Below, piece by piece: positions 52,101 to 61,978 of a DNA stretch of 64,000 nt. The notes below the pieces were generated by a model. It had not been told where the DNA came from and made no database searches. It saw nothing but the letters and a program-made list of their open reading frames with translations. Positions within the stretch are counted from its first letter, which is position 1. Each line of letters opens with the position of its first letter. The position numbers and the translations under genes were made by a program. This DNA comes from Bursaphelenchus xylophilus. Taxonomy: Eukaryota > Nematoda > Chromadorea > Rhabditida > Aphelenchoididae. Location: assembly GCA_904066235.2 (NCBI GenBank), contig CAJFCV020000005.1, positions 11,899,501-11,963,500 on the forward strand, in the 5' to 3' direction.

Positions 52101-55100
52101 CAATGAAAACGATACGAAGCTTCGAAACGGGCCAGGAAATGCGCTGGATTGACGTGTGGCCCGGTTCGACACGCTAGTGAGTCTCAATAGGACGACTATC
52201 GACAGGACCTAGCAAAGGGTCTCAACAAACACGACGCACGTCAAACTGAGATAAGATAAAACAGTCCGGTGAATGGATTGGCAATTTGCCAAAAAAAGAC
52301 GCGAAAAAACGTTTTGTCGTGGAAGAAATGGGGAATTTTTGGGGCGAGAGAGTACGCTTTTGCGTGTCTTTTTTCTCTCTTTCTCTGCGAAATTAAAACG
52401 AAGTGTAAAAAACCGATAGCGGAGGATCTATTCCGGTCACCGGACTCCTCAATTTGACGTTCGACGCCCATTTAGAAAGGGTGGGTTTCTAACCCAGTCA
52501 AAAACAGAGCTGTGTGAACTCTGTGCATACCTCCATTGCAACGTATCCAAAGCCTTGTTTTCAGCTCGATCGGCGCTGTTCTGCTGCTCTTAATCACTGT
52601 TCCCCTTCTTACTGCAACTTTATTCGCCCCACTCGGGGTTGCGACGGATTTGGTGTGCGATCCATGGAAGAACCCGGAAAAGCGCTCGGACGTTCTCGCC
52701 GTTCTGGATGTTCTGGCGGCAAGGGCGTTAGAGGACGAATTGGTAAAAAGGATTCTAGCCAGAAATGAACATCCAATATCCAAAATTGTCAACGAGTGTG
52801 GAAATGGGACAAGTCTGTTGGAAATCCTGAAGCTCGGCCAAGTGTCTGAACTTTTTGGAGCGGGCCAGGGGATTCCATCGGCAGTCCCTCTTGAATTCTA
52901 TTTGATTGAACTGCGAGACACAATGTTGGATCGAAACAACTGGCCGCAAAACGGTTTCTATAATTTGTCGTATTTCGATCTATTGAAGGACATGAGAGGA
53001 CTGGCAGCGAGTCCGAGCCCGAAAAGACAGGTAAGACACGTTTGGTTATCAGTCTGTCGGGAAAATAGTGAGCACCTGTCGCATCGGAAACCTCATTGCC
53101 GCCGAGAAAATGAATTGTTGCGACAAAATCAAATTGGTTTTTGTTTCAGCAATCGGCCCAGCGATCGTCGCGCCATAAAGTCCCTAGAATCCGTAGAATT
53201 TTTTTCGCCGAAATTGCGGGATGCGCTCACAGAAAAGTGTGTGAGCGAAACTGAGGAGTCCGGTGACCGGAATAGACTCTTCGCTATCGGTTTTTTACAC
53301 TTCGTCTTGATTTCGCAGAGAAAGAGAGAAAAAAGACACGCAAAAGCGTACTCTCTCGCCCCAAAAATTCCCCATTTCTTCGCCGACAAAACGTTTTTTC
53401 GCGTCTTTTTTGGCAAATTGCCAATCCATTCGCCGGACTGTTTTAGCTTGTCTCAGTTTGACGTGCGACGTCGCTAGGATGGCGTCTGAACTCTAGTCGT
53501 TGCATAAAGTGCATCGACTTTTTGACGTAAACTTTCGGCACTGTGCATTTGACCTGTTGCACCGTGCAGTTCAAAAGAGAGCGTTGTCGCGCATTTTTGT
53601 CGCGCGATATTAATTTCACAGTCCAAAAAGAAGAAAAATGCACTGCGCCGCGAAAAAAAAGTCTACGTACTTTATGAAATGGATATATTTCCACTTTTCA
53701 CATCTTATATATACACTCCGTTACGAAAGTATACCTACCCCATTGAGAATTGCAATATCTAAAGTTTGGTAAGAGATATCGAAAAACTGCTAATGCCATT
53801 CGAAAGAGCATGTCTTAAAACCTATTACCACAAGGAATCAGCCCGTGGAAAAAATTTTGATCGGTTTGGCAACCATTTTAATATTTTTTGCCGTTTCAAA
53901 AGTATACCTACCCCTGACGGTTTTTTGGCCAATCTGGCTCGGATTTTGAATTAACTTGCCCCGATTTCTTTCCATCGTGTACCCTATGGTCTTTGGAAGT
54001 GTATTACATTCATTTCAATTGCACTTTACCCACGTAGTGCTTTTGCGAGCCATCTCTGACCTTGTACATGAGGTTAATCTTAATTTCAAAAAATTTCTTG
54101 ACTAGGCTGCTTTCTTGGCAGAAAAACTACATTACCTGTTAAATTTTGCACATATAGCTCACTATGAGAAAATAAAACAGCTTACTGAAAGTTTTCAAGT
54201 ATTTTCTCATCATATCATCTACAACAAGCAGCTACCGTAACACTTTAGGCTCTAAAATACCAAGACGAATGGACGCAAATCATAAAATTTGATACACGAA
54301 TTCAGACTCAGCATGTCAGAAAACATATCTCTTTAATTAGACTCCCATACAGAGCAGGCCCCAGTCCTGTAGAGTTCGTTCTTCAAAAACCTTCGAAAAA
54401 CAGGCAAAAATACACTAGGTTTTGCAAATGCATTTTTGAACCGAGTGTCTGCAACAGATATCACACTTCTGAAACTAGTGGAGTATAAATATAGGTTTAC
54501 AGATATGCTGAGTTTGATTTTCCGGACAAAATTTTGCAATCGATACTAATTTTTTGTGTTTCTAGGGTCTGTGAAGGTTACTGTAGAAAGTATACGGTAA
54601 TTTATCTCTTATGTAGATGGCTGTACATGATATTGTATTGATTTGTTTTACGTATTACCTTCGATAAGAGTTGTCTAGGTCATTTTTTTAGCGAAACAAA
54701 GACATTCATGTAGGGTTTTTTTGAAATTAAGACTAACCTCATGTACAAGGTCAGAGATAGCTCGCAAAAGCACTGCGTGGGTAAAGTGCAATTGAAATGA
54801 ATGTAATACACTTCCAAATACCATAGGGTACACGATGGAAAGAAATCGGGGCAAGTTAATTCAAAATCCGGGCCAGATTGGCCAAAAAACCGTCAGGGGT
54901 AGGTATACTTTTGAAACGGCCAAAAATATTAAAATGGTTGCCAAACCGATCAAAATTTTTTCCACAGGCTGATTCCATGTGTTTAGAGGTTTCAAGACAT
55001 GCTCTTTCGAATGGCATTAGCAGTTTTTTGATATCTCTTACCAAACTCTAGATACTGCAATTTTCCATGGGGTAGGTATACTTTCGTAACGGAGTGTATA

Positions 55101-55542
55101 TATTTAATATAATCCTGCTGTTCAGCTTCGGCGTCTGAACCAGCACTTGCGTCGGAAGTATCGCAGAACCACCGGAACTATCAAGTGGCTCGTAGCGTTC
55201 CAGAAGGAGTTACGAACCATTCTTCCGACCGATTATGAGGTCCAAGGGTTCGTCGTGTCACTGACTCCGGCCAAAATCATGTGGCTCGTCAAGTCGACGT
55301 TCGAAAAGCTCAGGAACGACAACATACACCATATCATGGTGTTCGCCGACACGTTAACCGCCACTGTTGAAAAGCGCGTTGGGAGTTGCGAAGAGCTCGA
55401 ACGAATCGTGGTGAATCTGCGGACGGAGGTCTGCGACAACACTGTTGACATCTACAACTCGGTGTGGCTGTCGTTCTTGCATATCATTGTGATTTTTATC
55501 CCCTTTGTTGTGATTGGTGGGGCTCTTGGGAGATTGCATTAA
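49115..55542 (+). CDS. Prominin family five-pass membrane glycoprotein, copy 1
   Basis: Prominins are plasma-membrane proteins of protrusions and cilia that bind sterols. Nine exons: 49115-49342, 50244-50555, 50608-50749, 50969-51057, 51103-51238, 51291-51438, 51475-51621, 52565-53030, 55126-55542; about 694 residues. A signal peptide (MLGFWPLIFLFFLDSVDGD) fits better if Met12 (49148) is the start. GAVAPRPLPEETALGLIVG matches the prominin VxPRxFPEDTLRKxL motif. Membrane segments fall near 87-105, 128-151, 353-377, 402-425 and 668-692, giving the prominin pattern of two large extracellular loops. A Cys-rich turn RCVACC follows TM1 and TDLVCDPW follows TM4. The C-terminus is very short (GRLH). 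Introns 1, 3, 7 and 8 hold repeats A, E and a 1.4-kb foldback. Copy 2 lies 365 bp downstream in the same orientation. Confidence 0.9.
49422..49565. repeat. Family A element, interior II (prominin 1 intron 1)
   Basis: Ends CCAGTTTGTCGGGAAAATAA and ATATTTTCCCGACAGGCC. Confidence 0.78.
50796..50945. repeat. Family A element, interior II (prominin 1 intron 3)
   Basis: Ends GACTCTGTCGGGAAAATATT and ATTATTTTCCCGACAGACTG. It accounts for 150 of the 219 bp of this intron. Confidence 0.82.
52246..52458. repeat. Family E element, copy 2 (prominin 1 intron 7)
   Basis: Ends GTCAAACTGAGATAAGATAA and CTCCTCAATTTGAC, same orientation as copy 1. Confidence 0.85.
53047..53165. repeat. Family A element, truncated (prominin 1 intron 8)
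   Basis: Left end ATCAGTCTGTCGGGAAAATA starts 17 bp after the donor of exon 8; interior I ends near CAGCAATCGGCCCAGCGAT, and no right end follows. Confidence 0.7.
53250..53462. repeat. Family E element, copy 3, inverted
   Basis: Reverse orientation to copies 1 and 2: begins AAACTGAGGAGTCCGGTGAC, ends CTTGTCTCAGTTTGAC. Confidence 0.82.
53500..53692. repeat. Family D-related cluster
   Basis: TAAAGTGCATCGACTTTTTG on the left pairs with AAAGTCTACGTACTTTATG on the right; GCACTGTGCATTTGACC and GCACCGTGCAG lie between. Confidence 0.55.
53714..55096. repeat. Long foldback element, non-coding (prominin 1 intron 8)
   Basis: 1383 bp, ends CACTCCGTTACGAAAGTATA and its complement, flanked by TA. Arms of about 395 bp are highly similar, e.g. 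CATCGTGTACCCTATGGTCT and AGGTCAGAGATAGCTCGCAA with partners at the other side. The roughly 600-bp centre has no transposase, so it is a non-autonomous Tc1/mariner-type foldback. It ends 29 bp before the last prominin 1 exon. Confidence 0.88.
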
Positions 55543-55600
55543 AGATAGAAAGATATACTTTGTAATCAAACATACCATATACCATAATTTTTTTTTGATG

Positions 55601-55606
55601 AATAAA
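55601..55606 (+). terminator. Poly(A) signal of prominin copy 1
   Basis: AATAAA about 60 nt after the stop codon, before a family A element and the second prominin. Confidence 0.55.
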
Positions 55607-55621
55607 TATGTAGTGTTTATG

Positions 55622-55776
55622 TCATCTGTCGGGAAAATAATGAGCATAATGTCGCTGCATCGATAGGGTCGCTGAAATGAAAGGCAATTTGATTTTGTCG
55701 CGACAAACATTTTCTCGGCAGCGATGCGAGTTTCGATGCGACAGAGAGGTCATTATTTTCCCGACAGATTGATAAA
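55622..55776. repeat. Family A element between the two prominin genes
   Basis: Ends ATCTGTCGGGAAAATAATGA and ATTATTTTCCCGACAGATTG; interior I inverted. Only 130 bp separate it from the ATG of prominin 2. Confidence 0.82.
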
Positions 55777-55907
55777 TAACCTCATTTTAAAAACTAATAA
55801 AAAAAATCGAAAAAAACGTTCATTTCCTTCCACTGACCTTCCCTAAGCCGGTCGATAATTTTCATTTTTCCTTCTTTCCATTTCCACCTTCTGAATCGAC
55901 CGGTCGC

Positions 55908-58900
55908 ATGATACCGCGACTCGCCCTGCTCTTCCTCGTCTTTCTTCGGGTCTCCGCCGAAGATGAAGCCCCGAAGCCGGCTGCCGGAGGCTTGGGATTC
56001 CTCAGCAGTTATGCCGATGGAATCGTTGCTGGCGTCGCACCTCGACCATTTCCGGAAAAAGTCATCGATGATTTGTTGATCGATGGGAACGCGAAGAAAG
56101 AGGAGACAGTAGGTTGATGAAGGGAGAGTTTTTTTGAGGGAATTGGGAATTTTTTTGGGGGAAATTGTGAGTTTTTTAGGCAAATTGTGAATTTTTAGGC
56201 AGCTTGTGGACTTTGCAGGAAAATTATGGTTTTTTGGGAAATTTTGGATTTCGGGCAAATCAAAAACGTTGAGGCAAACTGTGATTTTTTTTGGACAGGC
56301 CGTGAATTTTTGGGCAAATTGTGATTTTTTGGGCAAATATAATTTTTTTGGGCGAAACGTCTTTTTTTTGGGCTAATTGTAAATTTTTCGGGCAAATTGC
56401 GATTTTTTGGGCAAATATAAATTTTTTGGGCGAAACGTCTTTTTTTGGGCAAATTGTAAATTGTTTTGGGCAAATTGTCATTTTCTGGGCAAATATAATT
56501 TTTTTGGGCGAAACGTCTTTTTTGGGCTAATTGTAATTTTTTTGGGCAAATTTTTTTGGGCAAATTTTGATTTTGAAGGCGGCGAACTTTTGGAAATTCT
56601 TGGGAAATTATGAACTTTTAGTCGAATTATGAATTTTTGGAGAAACTTCGGATTCTTGGTGAAATTGGTAAGTTTTTTGGGTAAATTGTTTTCTGAAATT
56701 TCAAATTCTTTTGGCGATTTATAAATTTTTGAGCATATTAAAATTTTGAGATTTTTTACACTAGCCTATTCTTTTTATTTTCAGTACCAGCCATATGCCG
56801 AAACCATTGTCCGGCTTCCCATGGTGATCCTCGTTGTCACATTTGTGTTTATTACCGGCTACATCATCTTCCTCTGCATAGCGTGCTTCTGTTGTACAAG
56901 CTGGCACGGTCCGGTTGATCGGAAACTTTTCAAAAATTTGTTTGATGGAATCTTCGCAGCACTCGCTTTGAGCTTTCTTTTCTTCGCCATCTTTGTTCTG
57001 TACGCCGGGACAGTGGCGAATAATCGGCTGGATTTGGTGACACACAGATTGGACCATTATACGGAGCGAGTGGACGGTTATATTGTGGAGAATTGCGGGG
57101 TAGGGCAACGTGAAAACTTTTTTTTTTGTTTTTTTGGTTTTTTCTCAGAAATTTTTTTAAATTTTTGCGCTTTTTTCTCAGCAATTTTTTTTTCAGATTC
57201 TCAGAAATATTGCCAAGGAAGATGCTCCTCAAATGATCGAGAATGTGAAGTCCAAACTTTTAAAGAATGTCAACGAATTGGCCGCAAATTTGGCAGCGAA
57301 AATCAAAAGCCTAATGGATCCGCTGATGGGAAAAGTTGATAACTGTAAGAGTCTCTGGAAAAAGTTCCTTATTTTGGCCACAACAACGGTACTCCGCGAA
57401 CTGCGCCCAAGCTTGGGCACTTAGGAAAAAACGCTTCGACCTAGCTGGATTACTATGGATTACATTGAATTACTATAATAATAGCTTTATAGTTTTAAGG
57501 GTACCTACGAAGGCTGTGACGACTCATTTAGTTCCATACGAAGGAAATAAGTTTAGTTCCGGAATTGTTTCATCGTATAGAGTGTAAAATCACAGGCTGC
57601 AGCCGTTATTGAAGGGTAAGGTGGTACGTAAAAAAGAAGGTACCTCACTAACTAAATCCACTGTCCGGGCATTGACAACGATGAATTGAGCGTGCACGCT
57701 AAATTTGGGCTAATTCCGACCAGTTTCCGCAAAGTTATAAGTTGTGGCCAAAATAAGGAAGTTGTACCGAGTCTCTCTTTTCATAATCCTCAATACCCAA
57801 AAATTTTAGGTGTCGCTGCGCTTGCAACTGTCTCATCAGAAGAAGTCACTGACCTTTATAAATATCTTGACGGGCTTGAGCATAGTCCGGGAATTGGTGG
57901 AGTTGCCGGCCCTATTGCTAGGTCGATTAAGGCAAGTTTAGCTCACAGGGGAAGTACTCCAAGTGCGACGCTCACATTTTGATGAAACTTGGCACAAATT
58001 TAGAATAATTTTTTCTAAGATATATGAGAGAATTCTAGCTCGCGCTTTGCAGAAACAACCGAGATTTTTAGGCCGAAAGTCGGCGAAATTTTAGGACTTT
58101 TTGCCGAATTTCGGCACGAAAATTTTCATGCTTTTTCTACCGTAAAGGATAATGTTTCTACAAAAAATCAAGATTTTCCGCACGGAACTGCCAAAGTTAT
58201 GGCCAAAAAGCGCTTTTCTCTCTGACCGCTCTCCACGTTTATCGGTGGCCAGGGAAAATCGCAATTTGCCCAAAATTTCCAAATTTTGTCCGGAAATGGA
58301 AAATTTGCCCAACATTTTATAATTTGCCCAAAAATTGAAAATTTGCCCACCATTTTATAATTTGCCCAAAAAATCAAATATTGTTCAAAAATACAAAATT
58401 TGTCTGAAAATCCATAATTTGCCCAAGAATACCAAATTCCTCCAAAAAATCCAAAACTTTCCCAAAATTTTCCAATTTGCCCAAAAATACCAAATTTCCC
58501 CGTGCTCTCTCGGCGGCGCCCGCAAAGCGCGAGCTAAAACTTTCAGGAATTGATATTTTGTCCATACTGGACGTGTGTGCAAAATTTAAAGAAGATCTGA
58601 GGGTCGCACTTGGAGTACCTTCCTTGTGTCTTTTGTCACTTTTTTGTCTTTGATTTCAGATCAACCTGGGCAGGTTGGATGTAGACTTCCCAAAGCTGGA
58701 GCAGTTCCGAGGCCTGAACATTCGAAAGGATGCTGATTCCAAGTTGGCGGAGCTGACAAACGATATAAAAAAGAAGAGCGAGAAGGTGTTGAACAGTAAG
58801 TTGGTATTGGTCTTGGAAGAGTCTAGGAATAACGGAAATATATATTTCAAAAAAAAAAAAAAAAAAACAACAAAAAATACGCCGAGGATAGGGCGCAGCT

Positions 58901-61174
58901 CGGGGAAATTAATTTTTATTTTTATTATTTTTATATTTTTTCGGGTTTTAAAAAAACTATGTAAAATTTTGTGGAAATTTTTTTTGTTATTTTTTTTATT
59001 TCAGCTTTCGATGATAAGTTGAAAGAAGAATTGGATCCCAGATTGGTCGACGAGAGTTTCTGTGGACCAGAGAACGAGATCACCGCAAAAATCAAGGAGA
59101 GCGTAGCAAAGATTCAAGAGAAGGACGTCCTGGCCTTGTTTGATCATCTGTATGTTTTTTATTATTTTTTAGAAATTTGATTTTTTTTTGACTTCTTTTA
59201 TTTTTTTTGATTTTTTACTTTTTTAAATATCTTTTTCTTTTTTCTTGTGTTTTGATTTTTTGACCTTTTATTTTTTATTTTTTTTTTATTTTTTATTTTT
59301 TGTTCTTTTTCAGATACAATGTCATGATGGCCTGTGCCGTGATTGTTTTAATTATTGCGGTCTTGGCCCTATTCGCAGTTGCTGTCGGCTGCGTTCAGAC
59401 AAACAGCAAGACCAAACTTTTTCCACCGAAATGGCTGTATCAAGGGTTAGTTTGTCCGAAATTTTTTTTTTGTTTTATTAAGAAAACTATTTTTTAATAT
59501 TTTTTTCAGCGCTCTCGGCCTTGCCTTGTTCTTCATGATCCCGTTGGCAACACTTGGTAGCATCTATTTCCTCGTCTTTGGCATCGCCACGGACGTTGTG
59601 TGCGATCCGTGGAGGCATCCGGAAAGTCGACCGGAAATGGTCGGAGCGGTCGATAAATTTTTGAAGAAATTTATCAACCAAAACCGGGAGTACGGCCTCT
59701 CGGAAATCGTGGGAAATGTCGAGAATCCGTTCGCCGCCACAGTCCAACAATGCTCGGATGAAATTACGATGGTCAAGATACTCAAGCTGACCGATAGATT
59801 TACGGTGGATGAGCATCAGATCAGCGATAACTTGTTTCGAATAGAAAGGGACATCAAGGAGAGTCTGGTGCCTGCGGAGAGCACGAAATTTGGAACGGAG
59901 TATTTCAAGGACTTGGAAATGCTCAGAGAGATTGACCAAGGAAAGGTTGATGATCAGGATGTAAGTTGGGGAGGGCGTTTGCGGGTTGAAAAAGGCTTGA
60001 TTTTTACAGAATTTTTGAATTGTTAGGATACTTTTAACTTGCCTAAAAATTCAAAATTTCCCTGAAATTTTAAAATTTTCCCGAAATTTCACAATTTGTG
60101 CGAAAATCCAGAATTTGCCCAAAAATACCAAATTTCTCCAAAAAATTCATAGTTTGCCCAAAAATCCAAGATTTCCCCAAAATTTCAAAGTTTGCCAAAA
60201 ATTTCAAATTTTGCCCAAGATTTTACAAATTTGCGGAAAATCCAAAATTTGCCCAAAAAATCAAAATTCTATCTGAAAATCTTAGTTGGCCAGGAAAGTC
60301 GCAATTTGCCCAAAATTCCCAAATTTTGTCCGGAAATCCAAAATTTGCCCAACTTTTCATAATTTGCCCGAAAATCCAAAATTTGCCCAAAAGCTCAAAA
60401 ATTGTCCAAATATACTAAATTTGTCCAAAAATCCAAAATTCGCCCAAAAATATCAAATTTCTCCAAAAAAATCATAATTTGCCCAAAAAACCAAATTTCT
60501 CCCAAAAATTCATAGTTTGCCCAAAAATCCAAAATTTCCCCAAAATATCCCAATTTGCCCAAAAATGCCAAATTTCCCCAAAAAGTTCAAAATTTTTCCG
60601 AGAACTCAAAATTTACCTCAGAATCCACATTTTTTATGTATTTTTTTATGTACTCTTATATTTTCAGCTCGTTGCCCTCAAGGACGCACTTGGTCCCGAT
60701 TACAACAAGGACGCGGAAAAAGCGGAAGAAACGTTGAGAAAATTGGGCAAGTTGATCGAAACCCTCAAAGCCAATGTGCCCGCCGAATCCGAGGTTGACG
60801 ATTTTCGCGGTCTCTCGGATGCCGACCGAGTCCGATTAGTAGCCCGTCCATTCATCAAAACGCTACTGGAGGCGGCCCGAAATGCGGTCGATGAGCTGTT
60901 ATCGAGCGTCAAATCGACCGTCGAGGGGAGGGTCGCGAATTGTGGGAGGTTTGCGCGCATCACCAACGACTTGCGCACTGAGGTTTGTGCTGACATTGTG
61001 GACGTGTACAATGTGGTTTGGCTCGGGTTCTTCCACATTGTCCTCACGTTTGTCCCATTCGTTGTTTTTGCCGGTCTGTTGGCAAGAATGCACGATGGGA
61101 AGAGGAGTAAAACCGAGCGGAAAACTAAAACATCGGAGGTGGAAACGCTGTCGGCTTCGCCTCGGCCGGAATGA
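55908..61174 (+). CDS. Prominin family five-pass membrane glycoprotein, copy 2
   Basis: Nine exons: 55908-56108, 56785-57099, 57197-57344, 57810-57931, 58660-58795, 59005-59149, 59314-59445, 59510-59960, 60668-61174; about 718 residues. Signal peptide MIPRLALLFLVFLRVSAEDE is followed by GVAPRPFPEKVIDDLL, the prominin motif. Membrane segments lie near 79-103, 120-143, 359-382, 401-425 and 671-695; ACFCC follows TM1 and TDVVCDPW follows TM4. Intron phases (0,0,1,0,1,2,2,0) are the same as in copy 1, so the pair arose by tandem duplication. Unlike copy 1 it has an extended basic C-tail (KRSKTERKTKTSEVETL). Exon 4 ends AAG|GCAAGT, a non-canonical GC donor with otherwise perfect consensus; its exon (about 40 residues) is the least certain. 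Introns 1, 4 and 8 carry a TTTGCCCAAAAA minisatellite. Confidence 0.9.
56130..56700. repeat. Minisatellite in prominin 2 intron 1
   Basis: About 25 degenerate units of 18-22 bp of the type TTTTTTGGGCAAATTGTGA. Two larger units (GGGCGAAACGTCTTTTTTTGG) recur three times. Confidence 0.85.
57946..58627. repeat. Family C element carrying minisatellite (prominin 2 intron 4)
   Basis: Left arm CAGGGGAAGTACTCCAAGTG and right arm GCACTTGGAGTACCTTCCTTG. The block 58240-58500 interrupts the family phrase CTCTCCACGTTTA-GCGTGCTCTCTCGG that is continuous at 40790. Confidence 0.82.
58247..58500. repeat. Minisatellite block inside the C element
   Basis: Units of AATTTGCCCAAAAATNCAAA. Begins GGCCAGGGAAAATCGCAATT and follows the same order as 60288-60560 in intron 8. 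Confidence 0.82.
60035..60620. repeat. Minisatellite in prominin 2 intron 8
   Basis: About 28 units of roughly 20 bp, AATTTGCCCAAAAATCCAAA, on the opposite strand sense to the intron 1 array. Confidence 0.85.
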
Positions 61175-61211
61175 AGGAAGCGATTTTGGGCGTTTCGAGG
61201 AATTGCGTGGA

Positions 61212-61217
61212 AATAAA
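61212..61217 (+). terminator. Poly(A) signal of prominin copy 2
   Basis: AATAAA 37 nt past the TGA stop. Confidence 0.6.
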
Positions 61218-61316
61218 CAGGCTTTGTTTGGTGTGGGAATTTGAATTTTTTGGAGGTTTTACGAGCCACAGAGCATAATATGTTACATATGATGGAAAGC
61301 ATCAAAAAAATGTATC

Positions 61317-61386
61317 AGCCTGTCGGGAAAATAATGAGCAAAATGTCGCTGCGCCGATCGCGTCGCTGAAGTGAAAGCATTTCGAT
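61317..61386. repeat. Family A half-element
   Basis: Left end TCAGCCTGTCGGGAAAATAA and the start of inverted interior I; ends where a family B element begins. Confidence 0.68.
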
Positions 61387-61399
61387 TTTTTAAATTTAC

Positions 61400-61617
61400 A
61401 GTGACGGACCTGATTCAGTGGCAAGAAACGTACCATTTTGCATCCGGGAAGTATCGAAAATGTGACAAAATGCTTCCCTCTCCAAGTGAAAAACTTTTAA
61501 AAACGCGCCCCCCAAAACAAAGTTTTTTACTTGGAGAGGGAGGTATTTTGCCACATTTTCGATACTTCTCGGATGCAAAATGGTACGTTTTTTGCCACTG
61601 AATCAGGTCCGCCACTG
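61400..61617. repeat. Family B element
   Basis: Ends CAGTGACGGACCTGATTCAG and CTGAATCAGGTCCGCCACTG, flanked by TA. Lies between the convergent prominin 2 and aspartic-protease-like genes. Confidence 0.85.
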
Positions 61618-61978
61618 TACACGAAATTTCCCTCGAGCTGCGAGAAAACAATCAAATTCATGGAATATTATACATTTTTTTAAATATTGGGCTGTCTCTC
61701 TTCATTTTCTAACAATAAGATCTCAAAAAAAGCAATTCTTTGCCCATTTATGCAACGATTAAACAACAAGGTAATTTACATCTGGGGCCAAGGTGGGTAT
61801 CCCAAGGCTTTGTGAACACATAGAAAGGTGGATTCAAGATTTTTTTTGATATTCAGTCGGTTGAAGATAGCGGGTCTCAGGTCCAGAAAAAACTATTTGT
61901 GCTAATTAGGCATACAAATTCAAGGCATACCGAACTTGCTGCAAGATATAAATCACCTTGGTTATATTATCTAAAATA

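Noticed and set aside
56195..56563. Repeat peptide CPKK/FAQKNYICP
   Set aside because: Translation of the prominin intron minisatellite, not a protein.
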